Part shown: positions 24,560-32,759 of the stretch, in pieces
Numbering within the stretch: the stretch's first letter is position 1
How the letters are laid out: every line of letters begins with the position of its first letter
DNA from: Asaia lannensis NBRC 102526
Lineage (GTDB): Bacteria; Pseudomonadota; Alphaproteobacteria; Acetobacterales; Acetobacteraceae
Direction: 5' to 3'
DNA: 64,000 nucleotides
NCBI RefSeq assembly: GCF_024054035.1
Contig: NZ_JAMXQU010000001.1
Location: forward strand, 124,001-188,000
Notes under the pieces: generated by a model
Databases searched by the model: none
Seen by the model: only the letters and a program-made list of their open reading frames with translations
What the model was told of the DNA's origin: nothing
Position numbers and translations under genes: made by a program

Positions 24560-25597
24560 TCAGTCAGTCAGGCCGAGCAGACGTTCTGTATCGGGGTCAA
24601 CGGGAATGCCATTTTCCGCACGCAAGGCAGCTTCTTCCCACTCCTTGTCGCCAGGCGCGTAGACAGCCAGGTCGGGCTCTGCGGGAGGGGCGTTGCGCAA
24701 CAGGTCGAGGTAGCGCGCCATTTCAGCCTCGAAGGCGTCCTGTCCAATGAAACGCGCTGGATCGAAGGCCACCATGATGTGGCCGACATTCTGCGGTTTG
24801 TGGCCCTGCTGGGCCTGAGCCGTGCTGGTCATGACCGGATCGGGATCCGCGCCTGAGAGAATGGCGGAGAGGATCGTCACCAGACCGGCCAGGGCAGCGC
24901 CTTTGTGACCATAGGCCATGCCACCGAGCGGCTGGAGAAAGCGGGCCTGACTGGCGTCCAGAGTGGGGTGGCCCTGTTCGTCAAGGGCGACTTCCGGCGG
25001 CAGGGGAAGGCCGAGACTGCGATAGAGCTTTACCCTGTTGAAGGGAATGGAGGAGGTGGCCATGTCGAGCAGCCAGGGTGCGCGGTCGCGTACGGGTGCT
25101 GCCATGGCGATGGGATTGGTGCCGTGAAAAGGCGTCCGGCCGCCCGACAGGGCGACAGCGGGGTCGGAATTACTGAGGACGAGCGAGACGAAGCCTTTTT
25201 CGGCGGCGGCTAGCGCATAGGCACCACCGGCACCGTAATGGGTCGAATGATGCACGGTGACAGCACCGATACCGGCATGACGTGCCAGAGCGATGGCCTC
25301 GTCCATGGCCTCATAGGAAGCGGCATGAGCCAGGCCGAAATCTGCATCCAGTCGTCCGGTGGCAGGTGCCGTTTGGGTGAAGACCCGCTGGGGTCGAGGA
25401 TTGACGCCGCCTTTTTCGAGCATATCGACGTAATAGCCAATCAGGCGCACACCGTGGCTGTCGGTGCCAAGGCGCGAGGCATGCATCATGGCGCGTACGG
25501 TCTGCGCGGCATCTTCGGGCCGTGCTCCGGCGGCAACGAGCCTTGCCTGACAGGCCTCGGCAAGGCGTGTGGCCGGATAGCGATTGGCAGTGTCCAT
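24560..25597 (-). CDS. Malate/L-lactate dehydrogenase family oxidoreductase (Ldh2 type)
   Basis: A 345-residue protein of the Ldh2/MDH2/YlbC family. SRLGTDSHGVRLIGYY contains the conserved SHG, VTVHHSTHYGAGGAYA carries the catalytic His region, and FHGTNPIAMAAP and AYGHKGAALAGLV are family signatures. These NAD(P)-dependent enzymes oxidise malate, lactate, ureidoglycolate or related 2-hydroxyacids. It follows the symporter by 12 bases in the same operon, which supports a role in use of an imported carboxylate. The exact substrate is open. Confidence 0.88.
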   Translation of the reverse strand: MDTANRYPATRLAEACQARLVAAGARPEDAAQTVRAMMHASRLGTDSHGVRLIGYYVDMLEKGGVNPRPQRVFTQTAPATGRLDADFGLAHAASYEAMDEAIALARHAGIGAVTVHHSTHYGAGGAYALAAAEKGFVSLVLSNSDPAVALSGGRTPFHGTNPIAMAAPVRDRAPWLLDMATSSIPFNRVKLYRSLGLPLPPEVALDEQGHPTLDASQARFLQPLGGMAYGHKGAALAGLVTILSAILSGADPDPVMTSTAQAQQGHKPQNVGHIMVAFDPARFIGQDAFEAEMARYLDLLRNAPPAEPDLAVYAPGDKEWEEAALRAENGIPVDPDTERLLGLTD

Positions 25598-25609
25598 GAA
25601 AGTCCCGTT

Positions 25610-26899
25610 TTATCGGTGATGTGAGCCGAGCATCGTACGTGCCCGTTCGCGATCCAGCGCGCCTTGCCATGCTGCAAGAACCACCGGTGCAACGCAATTG
25701 CCTGCCAGGTTCCCCACCGCGCGGGCAATACCGCTGAACCAGTCAACGGCGATCAGAAGCACGAGGCTGGAAAGCGGAATCGACGGGGCAGCAGACATGG
25801 TCGCGGCCAGGACGACGATGGCGATTCCGGGTACGCCATGCGCACCTTTCGAGGTGATGAGAGCCGTGGCGAGCATGGAAAGAATCTGGGTGAGGGTAAG
25901 CGGCGTATGCGTGACTTCGGCCAAAAAGACGACAGCAAAGCCGAGATAGATCGAGAGCGCATCGAGATTGAGAGAATAGCCTGCTGGTACGACGAGCCCC
26001 ACGACCTGCCGCGAAATCCCCATGGCTTCGAGCTTGGTCATGATGCTGGGCAACACGGAATCCGAACTGGTCGTTGCAGTGACGATCAGGATTTCCTCAC
26101 GGAAATAGCGGGCGAAATGCAACGGGTTGATTTTGCAAAGCGCCAGAAGCCCACCCAGAATGACCACGATGAAAACGGCAATGGCGCTGAAATAGAGAAT
26201 GACGAACAGCGCCAGATGATCGATGGCGTCCAGCCCGTATTCCGCAACGGTGGTTGAGACGGCGCCGAACACGCCCAGAGGCGCGGTGGCGATGATCACG
26301 CGCATCATGCGCGAGAACAGGGAAGAGAAATTCTCGATCAGCTTCGTGATGGGGGCGCCAGCCTCGCCGAGGCGAGACAGGCAACAGCCCAGAAGCACGG
26401 CGAAGAACAGGATCTGGAGAATATTCCCTTCCGCAAAGGCGGCGATAGGGGATCGGGGAATGAGGTTGAGAATAAATCCGGTCACGCCCTGGCCATGCAG
26501 GGCATGGGCATTGGCAGCGTAGCTGGCCACAGCATGGGCATCTTCAGGGCTGGGCGTATAGCTCATGCCGCGCCCTGGATGGAGAAGCAGCGCCGCCCCG
26601 ACCGAGAGCAGCAGGACCAGTGTGGTCATGGCCTCGAAATAGATCAGCGCCCGGCTGCCGAGTTTACCGACAGCGCCAAGAGATCCCGCGCCGGTAATGC
26701 CGCTGACGACAATACAGAACAGGAGCGGCCCCACGATCATCAGGATAAGACGCAGGAAAAGATCGGTCAGCCAGCGGCATTGATGCGCGAGGTGAGGGGC
26801 AAACAGACCGAGCATAATACCGCCTATGGTGGCGATAATGACCTGAACGAAAATACCGGGGCGATAGCGAGCGGCTCTCTTCAGGTCAGGGGGGCTCAA
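25610..26899 (-). CDS. Dicarboxylate/amino acid:cation symporter (DAACS, DctA-like)
   Basis: About 429 residues from TTG at 26899, chosen because GGAG lies 7 bases upstream; an ATG at 26959 has no ribosome site. Repeated membrane helices plus the family signatures: TTSSDSVLPSIMTKLEAMG (hairpin 1), GYSLNLDA, SKGAHGVPGIAIVVLAAT (hairpin 2) and DWFSGIARAVGNLAGNCVA. These form the substrate and Na/H sites of GltPh/DctA transporters in the inner membrane. The neighbours are a TonB-dependent receptor upstream and a hydroxyacid dehydrogenase downstream. C4-dicarboxylates or related 2-hydroxyacids are the likely cargo. Confidence 0.9.
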   Translation of the reverse strand: MSPPDLKRAARYRPGIFVQVIIATIGGIMLGLFAPHLAHQCRWLTDLFLRLILMIVGPLLFCIVVSGITGAGSLGAVGKLGSRALIYFEAMTTLVLLLSVGAALLLHPGRGMSYTPSPEDAHAVASYAANAHALHGQGVTGFILNLIPRSPIAAFAEGNILQILFFAVLLGCCLSRLGEAGAPITKLIENFSSLFSRMMRVIIATAPLGVFGAVSTTVAEYGLDAIDHLALFVILYFSAIAVFIVVILGGLLALCKINPLHFARYFREEILIVTATTSSDSVLPSIMTKLEAMGISRQVVGLVVPAGYSLNLDALSIYLGFAVVFLAEVTHTPLTLTQILSMLATALITSKGAHGVPGIAIVVLAATMSAAPSIPLSSLVLLIAVDWFSGIARAVGNLAGNCVAPVVLAAWQGALDRERARTMLGSHHR

Positions 26900-26921
26900 A
26901 TCGGTTCTCCGGTCAGCAGGG

Positions 26922-26941
26922 CGGGGCCGGGTGAGGCCCCG
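26922..26941. terminator. GC-rich hairpin between receptor and symporter
   Basis: CGGGGCC, loop GGGTGA, GGCCCCG. It sits in the 67-base gap between the receptor stop and the symporter start and lacks a T-tract. It might attenuate transcription or protect the mRNA end within the operon. Confidence 0.4.
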
Positions 26942-26966
26942 GCATGGGGATGGTCGCATCGTGCGA

Positions 26967-29342
26967 TCAGTAGGTTACGTTGATCTTCGCGCCGACGAAA
27001 CGGGGTAGACCGGGAATGACGCCATAGAAGGTTGCCTGCGTACCGCCGGATAGCCAGTAGCGGCGGTCTGCAAGGTTCTGCCCGTAAACCGTAAGCGACC
27101 AATGCTGCTTTGGGGCGGCGAAGGTCAGGAATGAGTTGAGCAGGAAGTAGGCCGGCGCACGGTAGATGCCGCCATCGCCGATATGCTGCGGCTGTGTCTG
27201 TGCACCGCGATAGTTGTAATCGACATCGAAGCTCATGCGATAATCGCGGAATACGTTCCAGCTATAGACGGCAGCGCCCGAGAGGGTGAGGTTCGCAAGC
27301 CCCATATTGTAGCCGTTATAATTGGTATAGACGGGCGACCAGACGCCGGTGGAGGCAAATTGCGCCGTTGTGGCGCTGCGGTTCAGGCTCTGGAACTGGG
27401 TATAGACACCGTTCTGGTAACCGAAATTCTGGGTCAGCACGAGCCCGCGTACAGGATGCGCTTCCATGTCGAATTCGGCACCGTAGATATATGAGCGCGG
27501 TGCGTTCACATAGCCGCCGAGCACGCCATAAGGCGGCACGAGAATACTGCCCAGGATCTGCTGGTCGCGATAATCGTAATAGAATCCGGCTGCATTGAAG
27601 CGCAGACGGCGGTTGAACAGCATGGATTTGAACCCGCCTTCATAAGTCAGCACGGATTCAGGCTTGAAGGGTTTGAGCTGGTTGGCGTTCTGCGTGATGT
27701 TGGCCGAGAAGCCGCCCGGCTTGAAGCCTTTGGAAAAAATTGCATAACCCATGATGCTGGGCGTGATCTGGTATTGTGCACCGACACGCCCGGCAAACTG
27801 GTTCGTCAGGGCTCCGGCACTGCCGAAATTGGTTTGCGATGTGGCGAGACCGGTATTGAGATTGACGTTGGTGCTCGTGAGGTTGAGCATTTGACGGTCG
27901 TCAGATTCATGATTGATGGCGCCAATCAGCGTCAGCTTGGGCAGGATGCGATAGCTGAGCTGGACATACTGATTGAAATTCTGCTGGTTCTGCCGGTAGC
28001 TGGTCTCGTTCAGTGGCGTGGTACCGGGACGGTCGGAGCTGTCGTACCAGAAGCTCTGCGCCATACGGGCGCGGCTGTAATACAGACCCGTCTCCCAGTG
28101 GAAACGTGCTTTCGGATCGCGCGATTCCAGCTTCACTTCCTGAGAAAAGACGTTGGTCTGGTTATTGCGGAACATGTTGCCGTAGGACGCGACCGAATTG
28201 GTCTGGTTCGTCAGCTCGTGCTCATCCACCATTTCATAGGCGCTTTGCGACCACAGACGTCCCCAGCTGAATTCCTTGGTGTAGCGGACATTCGCACCCC
28301 AGAAGAGATTGTTCTCGCGCGGCTTTGTATTGTCCGGGTTGATGCCGATGATTTTTGCAAAACGCGGATCCAGACCCCAGGCGGTCTGGTAGATGTCGCC
28401 TGTAATGGGTACGCCATAGGAATTGTAGAGATTATGGCCTGAAGACGATTCAGACTGATCGGTCGTCCAGTGACCGCCGATATCGAGACGTGAGGTCTCG
28501 TCGATCTGCCAGCGCAGCTTGCCACGTAACGCACCGATATTGCTGTTTCCATAACCGGTGCCCTGAGCATTGTGCTGAAAGCCGCCGCCTGTGAGGGATT
28601 GTCCGGCAATACGATAGGAGACGCTTTTGGACAGCGGTCCCGAAACGAAACCCTCAACACGGTTGCGACCGTAACTGGCGATGTCTTCCGTAAGACCGGC
28701 ATGGAACTGCTGGGTGGGGTCACCGGTATGAAAATTGATTTCACCGCCCGTGGTCGATTGCCCATGCGTAAAACCGGACGCGCCCGGCGCGACGGAAACA
28801 TCGTCCATATCGAACAGAATGCCTGTGGTCATGATGCTGACCGGATAGGCGATGCCATCGACATAGGGCATGACCGAGGGGGTGTTATTCTGGGTGAAGT
28901 CCATCAGACCGACACCGCGCAGCGCAAAATTGAGCGCGGCGCTGCCAAAGCTCGGCTGAATGGTCAGGTTGGGTGCCACGCGCACGATATCGGTCAACTG
29001 CCGAACGTTCCGGTTCTGCAACTCCTGGCGCGAGAGGATGGTCTCGGAATGCGCATCGTGCTGTCCGGCGCTGGTGACACCACGGCGCGCTGAGACATGA
29101 ACGGTCTCGCTGCTTCCCGCGAGAGGTGCTGCGTGGCGATGTGCTGCGGACGCGCCGGTTGTTCTGTGTCTGACCGCATGACCCTGACCCGTGCCGGTAG
29201 TGGTCACGACCTGACCGGATGCCGCCACGGCCTGTCCGGTCCAGCCGGAACCCACACCCGAAGAAACGGCAACGGTGGTAACCAGCAATGCTGCACGACA
29301 GGAAAGGGATCGGGCGAGGCGCGATGTCGGAAAATAAGGCAT
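26967..29342 (-). CDS. TonB-dependent receptor
   Basis: About 791 residues from ATG 29342 (GGAG 6 bases upstream). A signal peptide and a Ser/Ala-rich linker precede the TonB-box/plug: VHVSARRG, LQNRNVRQLTDIVRVAPNLT, FALRGVGLMDF. The barrel ends FVGAKINVTY with the aromatic C-terminal signal. The plug is of the SusC/IroN-like iron-or-other-ligand type rather than classic siderophore type. The gene heads an operon with the symporter and Ldh2-type enzyme and is divergent from a GntR/FCD regulator. It may therefore import an organic acid or its iron complex (inference). Confidence 0.88.
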   Translation of the reverse strand: MPYFPTSRLARSLSCRAALLVTTVAVSSGVGSGWTGQAVAASGQVVTTTGTGQGHAVRHRTTGASAAHRHAAPLAGSSETVHVSARRGVTSAGQHDAHSETILSRQELQNRNVRQLTDIVRVAPNLTIQPSFGSAALNFALRGVGLMDFTQNNTPSVMPYVDGIAYPVSIMTTGILFDMDDVSVAPGASGFTHGQSTTGGEINFHTGDPTQQFHAGLTEDIASYGRNRVEGFVSGPLSKSVSYRIAGQSLTGGGFQHNAQGTGYGNSNIGALRGKLRWQIDETSRLDIGGHWTTDQSESSSGHNLYNSYGVPITGDIYQTAWGLDPRFAKIIGINPDNTKPRENNLFWGANVRYTKEFSWGRLWSQSAYEMVDEHELTNQTNSVASYGNMFRNNQTNVFSQEVKLESRDPKARFHWETGLYYSRARMAQSFWYDSSDRPGTTPLNETSYRQNQQNFNQYVQLSYRILPKLTLIGAINHESDDRQMLNLTSTNVNLNTGLATSQTNFGSAGALTNQFAGRVGAQYQITPSIMGYAIFSKGFKPGGFSANITQNANQLKPFKPESVLTYEGGFKSMLFNRRLRFNAAGFYYDYRDQQILGSILVPPYGVLGGYVNAPRSYIYGAEFDMEAHPVRGLVLTQNFGYQNGVYTQFQSLNRSATTAQFASTGVWSPVYTNYNGYNMGLANLTLSGAAVYSWNVFRDYRMSFDVDYNYRGAQTQPQHIGDGGIYRAPAYFLLNSFLTFAAPKQHWSLTVYGQNLADRRYWLSGGTQATFYGVIPGLPRFVGAKINVTY

Positions 29343-29389
29343 CTGGGGCTCCGTGGCATCCTGTAAGGGGCCGCATTCCGGGAATAATC

Positions 29390-29411
29390 TTGTATACCAA
29401 ATAGAATACAA
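29390..29411. promoter_or_regulatory. Candidate GntR/FCD operator
   Basis: TTGTAT, 10 bases, ATACAA forms a 22-base dyad, 48 bases before the receptor start and 122 before the regulator start. FCD-type GntR proteins bind dyads with GT/AC cores, so this is the natural site for control of the divergent operon. Confidence 0.5.
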
Positions 29412-29532
29412 CTCGCATCAATTCAATATCGGAATGAAAGATTCGTTACGATGCCGTTTGGCTGTGTCTTTCGGGTTTCTTCCCGTTCGGGCGGTGCTTG
29501 CCGAAGGTCGAGGAGACGGGCATAGATTCATC

Positions 29533-30261
29533 ATGCCCTACGAATACAGGTCCTCCGGTACCCCTCTGGACGAGAGAAGCGAACCCGAACGCGCGAGTGG
29601 CCTCGTGATCGAGGAGAAAATCATCCGTGCCGTTCTTTCCGGACGCATCGCGCCCGGCGAGCGCTTTGGCGAGAAAGAGGTGGGTGAGATTTTTGGCGTA
29701 TCGCGCACAATGGTGCGTGAAGCCATGATCAGGCTCAGCTCACGCGGGCTGGTCGATGTGACGCCGCGTCGTGGCTGGTTCGTGATCGAGCCGAGCGTGG
29801 CCGAAGCGCGGGAAGTGATCGAGGCGCGTCGTGCTGTCGAGTCCGGGCTTATACTCGACCATGATTCGGTCGGACCGGAAGCGATTGCCCGTTTGCGTAG
29901 CCATCTCTTCGCACAGGAAGAGGCTCTTGCCGGGCAGGATCTGGCCCGTCGTTCATATCTGCTCGGCCATTTTCATGTGCATATCGCCAACGTGCTCGGG
30001 AATTCCGTTATCGCAACGATTCTGGAAAACCTGACAGCGCGTACCGTGCTGATTGCAGCACTCTACCAGTCCGATGAAGACGCCCAGCATTCCTGCCACG
30101 ATCATGCAGCCCTGATTGCAGCCATGGAACGAGGTGATCGCGACGAAGCGTTGCGTATTACGCGCGATCATCTGATCCATCTTGAAAAGGCTCTGCGTAA
30201 CCGGGCAAGGAGCAATCGCCATGACAGGCTGCATGACGCTTTTTCCGAAATCGGAGAATAA
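29533..30261 (+). CDS. GntR family regulator with FCD domain
   Basis: About 242 residues. The N-terminal winged HTH reads IRAVLSGRIAPGERFGEKEV and FGVSRTMVREAMIRLSSRGL, then VTPRRGWFV. The C-terminal FCD domain includes metal-ligand positions: HFHVHIAN, and HDHAALIAAMERGD near the end. FCD regulators usually sense carboxylic acids, in line with the divergent receptor/symporter/dehydrogenase operon. ATG 29533 is used; the frame is open further upstream, but that part is not conserved-looking. Local repression with relief by the substrate is expected. Confidence 0.87.
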   Translation: MPYEYRSSGTPLDERSEPERASGLVIEEKIIRAVLSGRIAPGERFGEKEVGEIFGVSRTMVREAMIRLSSRGLVDVTPRRGWFVIEPSVAEAREVIEARRAVESGLILDHDSVGPEAIARLRSHLFAQEEALAGQDLARRSYLLGHFHVHIANVLGNSVIATILENLTARTVLIAALYQSDEDAQHSCHDHAALIAAMERGDRDEALRITRDHLIHLEKALRNRARSNRHDRLHDAFSEIGE

Positions 30262-30484
30262 ACGGGGCAATAATGAAACTCCGCCTCTCAATGGCGGGCT
30301 CTTACATCGTGCTGACCGGTTGAGCTTGTTCGCGTTTGCGAACCTGACGAAACGCCTCTGCCATCGAGGGGCCGGATAAGGGCGTTCCGAGGTCTGTTAA
30401 TGAAGTCACCCTGAACAATCCCTGCAGCACAATGAATGGTTAGAAGCAGAACCGGTCACTGATCGCGGAATAATCAGTTACACC

Positions 30485-31567
30485 ATGATCCATGGGCAGG
30501 TTATGCCCCTGCGCATGACAATATCGCCCGCTCGCTCCCCGATGCTCACCCCGCATTTTGCGGCAGATCTGTCATCCGATGTGCTTGGCCACCCTGTTTT
30601 CGGGCGGGATCTGCGCGTAGGCACACGGGCGTCGCCTCTGGCTCTGGTCCAGACACGCAGCTTTATGGCGCGCCTTGGCGAGGCATTTCCGTTTCTCGAG
30701 CTCTTCGGCACGCTGCGTGAGCAGGAAATATCGACCAGAGGCGATCGCGATCAGGTCAGGCGTCTGGCCGAGATCGGTGGCAAGGGGCTTTTTTCGAAAG
30801 AAATTCACCAGGCACTTCGCGCGGGCGATATCGATTTTGCCGTTCACAGTCTCAAGGACCTTGAAACGTTCCTGCCTGACGACCTGGTGCTCGGGTGCAC
30901 CCTGACTCGTGAAGATCCACGTGACGCGCTGGTTCTGCGTGACCGGGACAGGGTGGGTATCGGGAGCGATCCGCTCGATGCGTTGCCTTATGGTGCCCTG
31001 ATCGGCTGTGCCTCGGTGCGTCGTCAGGCCCAGCTTCTGGCGCGTCGTCCCGACCTGCGTTTCTGCCTGATCAGGGGCAATGTCCAGACGCGCCTTGCCA
31101 AGCTGGATGCGGGGGCCTGCGATGCGACTTTCCTCGCGCTGGCAGGGCTTAACCGCCTCGGATTGGGCGCGAGGGCGGATGTCATTTTCGAGCCAGAGGA
31201 GATGCTCCCAGCCTGTGGACAGGGGATTGTGGGCATTACCCTGCGTCGTCGTGACGCCCATCTGCTTTCCCTGATGCCCGCTATCGAAGACAAATCGAGC
31301 CGTTTTGCCGCTACGGCCGAACGCGCCCTGCTCGAAGGGCTCGATGGTTCGTGTCGGACACCCATCGGTGGGTTTGCGCGTATCGATAACGGGCAGCTGG
31401 TTCTGCACGGCCTGATTGCCAGTGAAGACGGTGCGTTTGTTTTACGTCGTTCCCTTGCCGGTGCCCCAGCAGAGGGTGCTCGCATGGGGGGCGAGCTAGC
31501 CCGGATGCTCAAACGCGACACGCCTTTGGCCATATTCGAACGTCTGATCGGCCAGCCCGGCTGGTAG
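30485..31567 (+). CDS. hemC: Hydroxymethylbilane synthase (porphobilinogen deaminase)
   Basis: Up to 360 residues; the conserved protein starts at LRVGTRASPLALVQT (about residue 43), so ATG 30542 or another internal ATG may be the real start. GGKGLFSKEIHQAL, FAVHSLKDLE and IGCASVRRQAQLL line the active site. GSCRTPIGG carries the cysteine that holds the dipyrromethane cofactor. The enzyme joins four porphobilinogens in haem synthesis. It stands alone, with intergenic gaps of over 200 bases on both sides. Confidence 0.93.
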   Translation: MIHGQVMPLRMTISPARSPMLTPHFAADLSSDVLGHPVFGRDLRVGTRASPLALVQTRSFMARLGEAFPFLELFGTLREQEISTRGDRDQVRRLAEIGGKGLFSKEIHQALRAGDIDFAVHSLKDLETFLPDDLVLGCTLTREDPRDALVLRDRDRVGIGSDPLDALPYGALIGCASVRRQAQLLARRPDLRFCLIRGNVQTRLAKLDAGACDATFLALAGLNRLGLGARADVIFEPEEMLPACGQGIVGITLRRRDAHLLSLMPAIEDKSSRFAATAERALLEGLDGSCRTPIGGFARIDNGQLVLHGLIASEDGAFVLRRSLAGAPAEGARMGGELARMLKRDTPLAIFERLIGQPGW

Positions 31568-31860
31568 TCCCGGCAGGTAGTAAGGTCTGGAATTGTCTGT
31601 GTTCTCACAAGCTGAACCTGTGGAGACCACAAACGAAAACGGCATTACTGGAGTATGGCAGCTCCTGTCTTGTTGCAGACACTTATACGGTGCAGTGAGG
31701 ATCCGACGTTCTGGCATGGAAACCTGATGTTCCCGAACTGGTGCTGGATGAAAAACTCAAATGTCGAATAATTAAGATATTTCCAAGGAGCAGGATACTT
31801 GGCTGTTATCTGTACAAGGCGTTACTGTGACTGGCAGTTTATGCCCTGACTCCATTTGGG
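31568..31860. other. Intergenic, no supported gene
   Basis: About 290 bases between hemC and the small secreted protein. No supported open frame is seen. The second half is AT-richer and should hold the promoter of the next gene, but no clear -35/-10 pair can be named. Confidence 0.5.
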
Positions 31861-32280
31861 ATGTTTTTCATGTTGTACCGTTCATATCTTTCCGCTGCCC
31901 TCGTTCTTGTGGCCGGGCTAGCCCAAATTCCCGCTGCCCATGCTGAAAACGCGGGTGACAAGCCCTGCGAAACCGATTTGTGCCGCTCGGTTCGTCAATC
32001 CTGGTCCAAAGTGCGTCAGGATACATCTGATGCAGCACGATGGACGAAAGACGAGAGCGTGAAGGGCTGGGACGCTACGAAGAAGGGAACGGACCGGGCT
32101 GCCAACTGGACCAGAAAAGAAGGCACGAAAGGTTGGGACAAGACGCGGAATGGAGCAAAAGACGTTGCTCACGACACAAAAGATGCTGCGCACGATGCGG
32201 CTGACTGGACAAAAAAGAAAGCGCACGACGCCGCCGAATGGAGCGCGGATAAGACAAAAGACAAGTCTGCCGGTAATTGA
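31861..32280 (+). CDS. Small secreted protein with Trp/Lys repeats (unknown function)
   Basis: 139 residues. A signal peptide ends at AAHA near residue 28. Two cysteines in PCETDLC follow. Then two imperfect repeats occur, WTKDESVKGWDATKKG and WTRKEGTKGWDKTRNG, and shorter Lys/Asp/Ala-rich units (DVAHDTKDAAHDAADWTKKK). The mature protein is highly charged, predicted to form amphipathic helices, and resembles LEA-like or apolipoprotein-like stress proteins in composition. ATG at 31870 is also possible. No homologue can be named; a periplasmic envelope-stress role is speculation. Confidence 0.6.
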   Translation: MFFMLYRSYLSAALVLVAGLAQIPAAHAENAGDKPCETDLCRSVRQSWSKVRQDTSDAARWTKDESVKGWDATKKGTDRAANWTRKEGTKGWDKTRNGAKDVAHDTKDAAHDAADWTKKKAHDAAEWSADKTKDKSAGN

Positions 32281-32759
32281 TGCGGAGTTCCGGTCTGGCC
32301 GGATGCCGTAATGCCGAGCGTTTGCGCCTGTCGGGCGCAAACGATTGACCGGATCTGTCGCGACGGATCCGGTACGCGTCGTACCAGCATTATGCTCTGG
32401 GCAGCGCAGTTGAAAAAGAGCGCTTTGCGCGACCTCAGAAAGAGACATTTCTTCGACGACTGAGCAGCCGAACATTGTTCCAGCGGTTGGTGCGAGCTGG
32501 CTCGAACGGGACCTCGACCGTAACGACATTCTCAGAATTCCGTATCGCAGGTAAGCGGAAAGACTGGCTACACGCTTTACGCCCGGATTTTCTGTCGATG
32601 TGATCCGGTATCTGTCAGGGGCGGGGCGTGAGTGTGGCTCTGCCTGTCAGAGATATAAATACAAACGGTTGGATAGATAAGGGAAGGATCAATAGGACAG
32701 GACCAGCAGTCTTAACCAATAGAAATATCTGGTTATTTCCTCTATTGCGGAGTCCTGTA
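32281..32759. other. Intergenic with terminator and katG leader
   Basis: About 480 bases. It holds the hairpin at 32319-32343, a second GC-rich dyad near 32350 (CCGGATC and GATCCGG), and an AT-rich leader before katG. An imperfect dyad (AATAGAAATA against TATTTCCTCTATT, 32718-32746) lies just before the katG ribosome site. No gene is supported. Confidence 0.45.
32319..32343 (+). terminator. Terminator hairpin after the small secreted protein
   Basis: Stem CGTTTGCGCC, loop TGTCG, stem GGCGCAAACG: ten perfect base pairs. The T-tract is absent, but the position 39 bases after the stop fits a transcription terminator. Confidence 0.6.
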
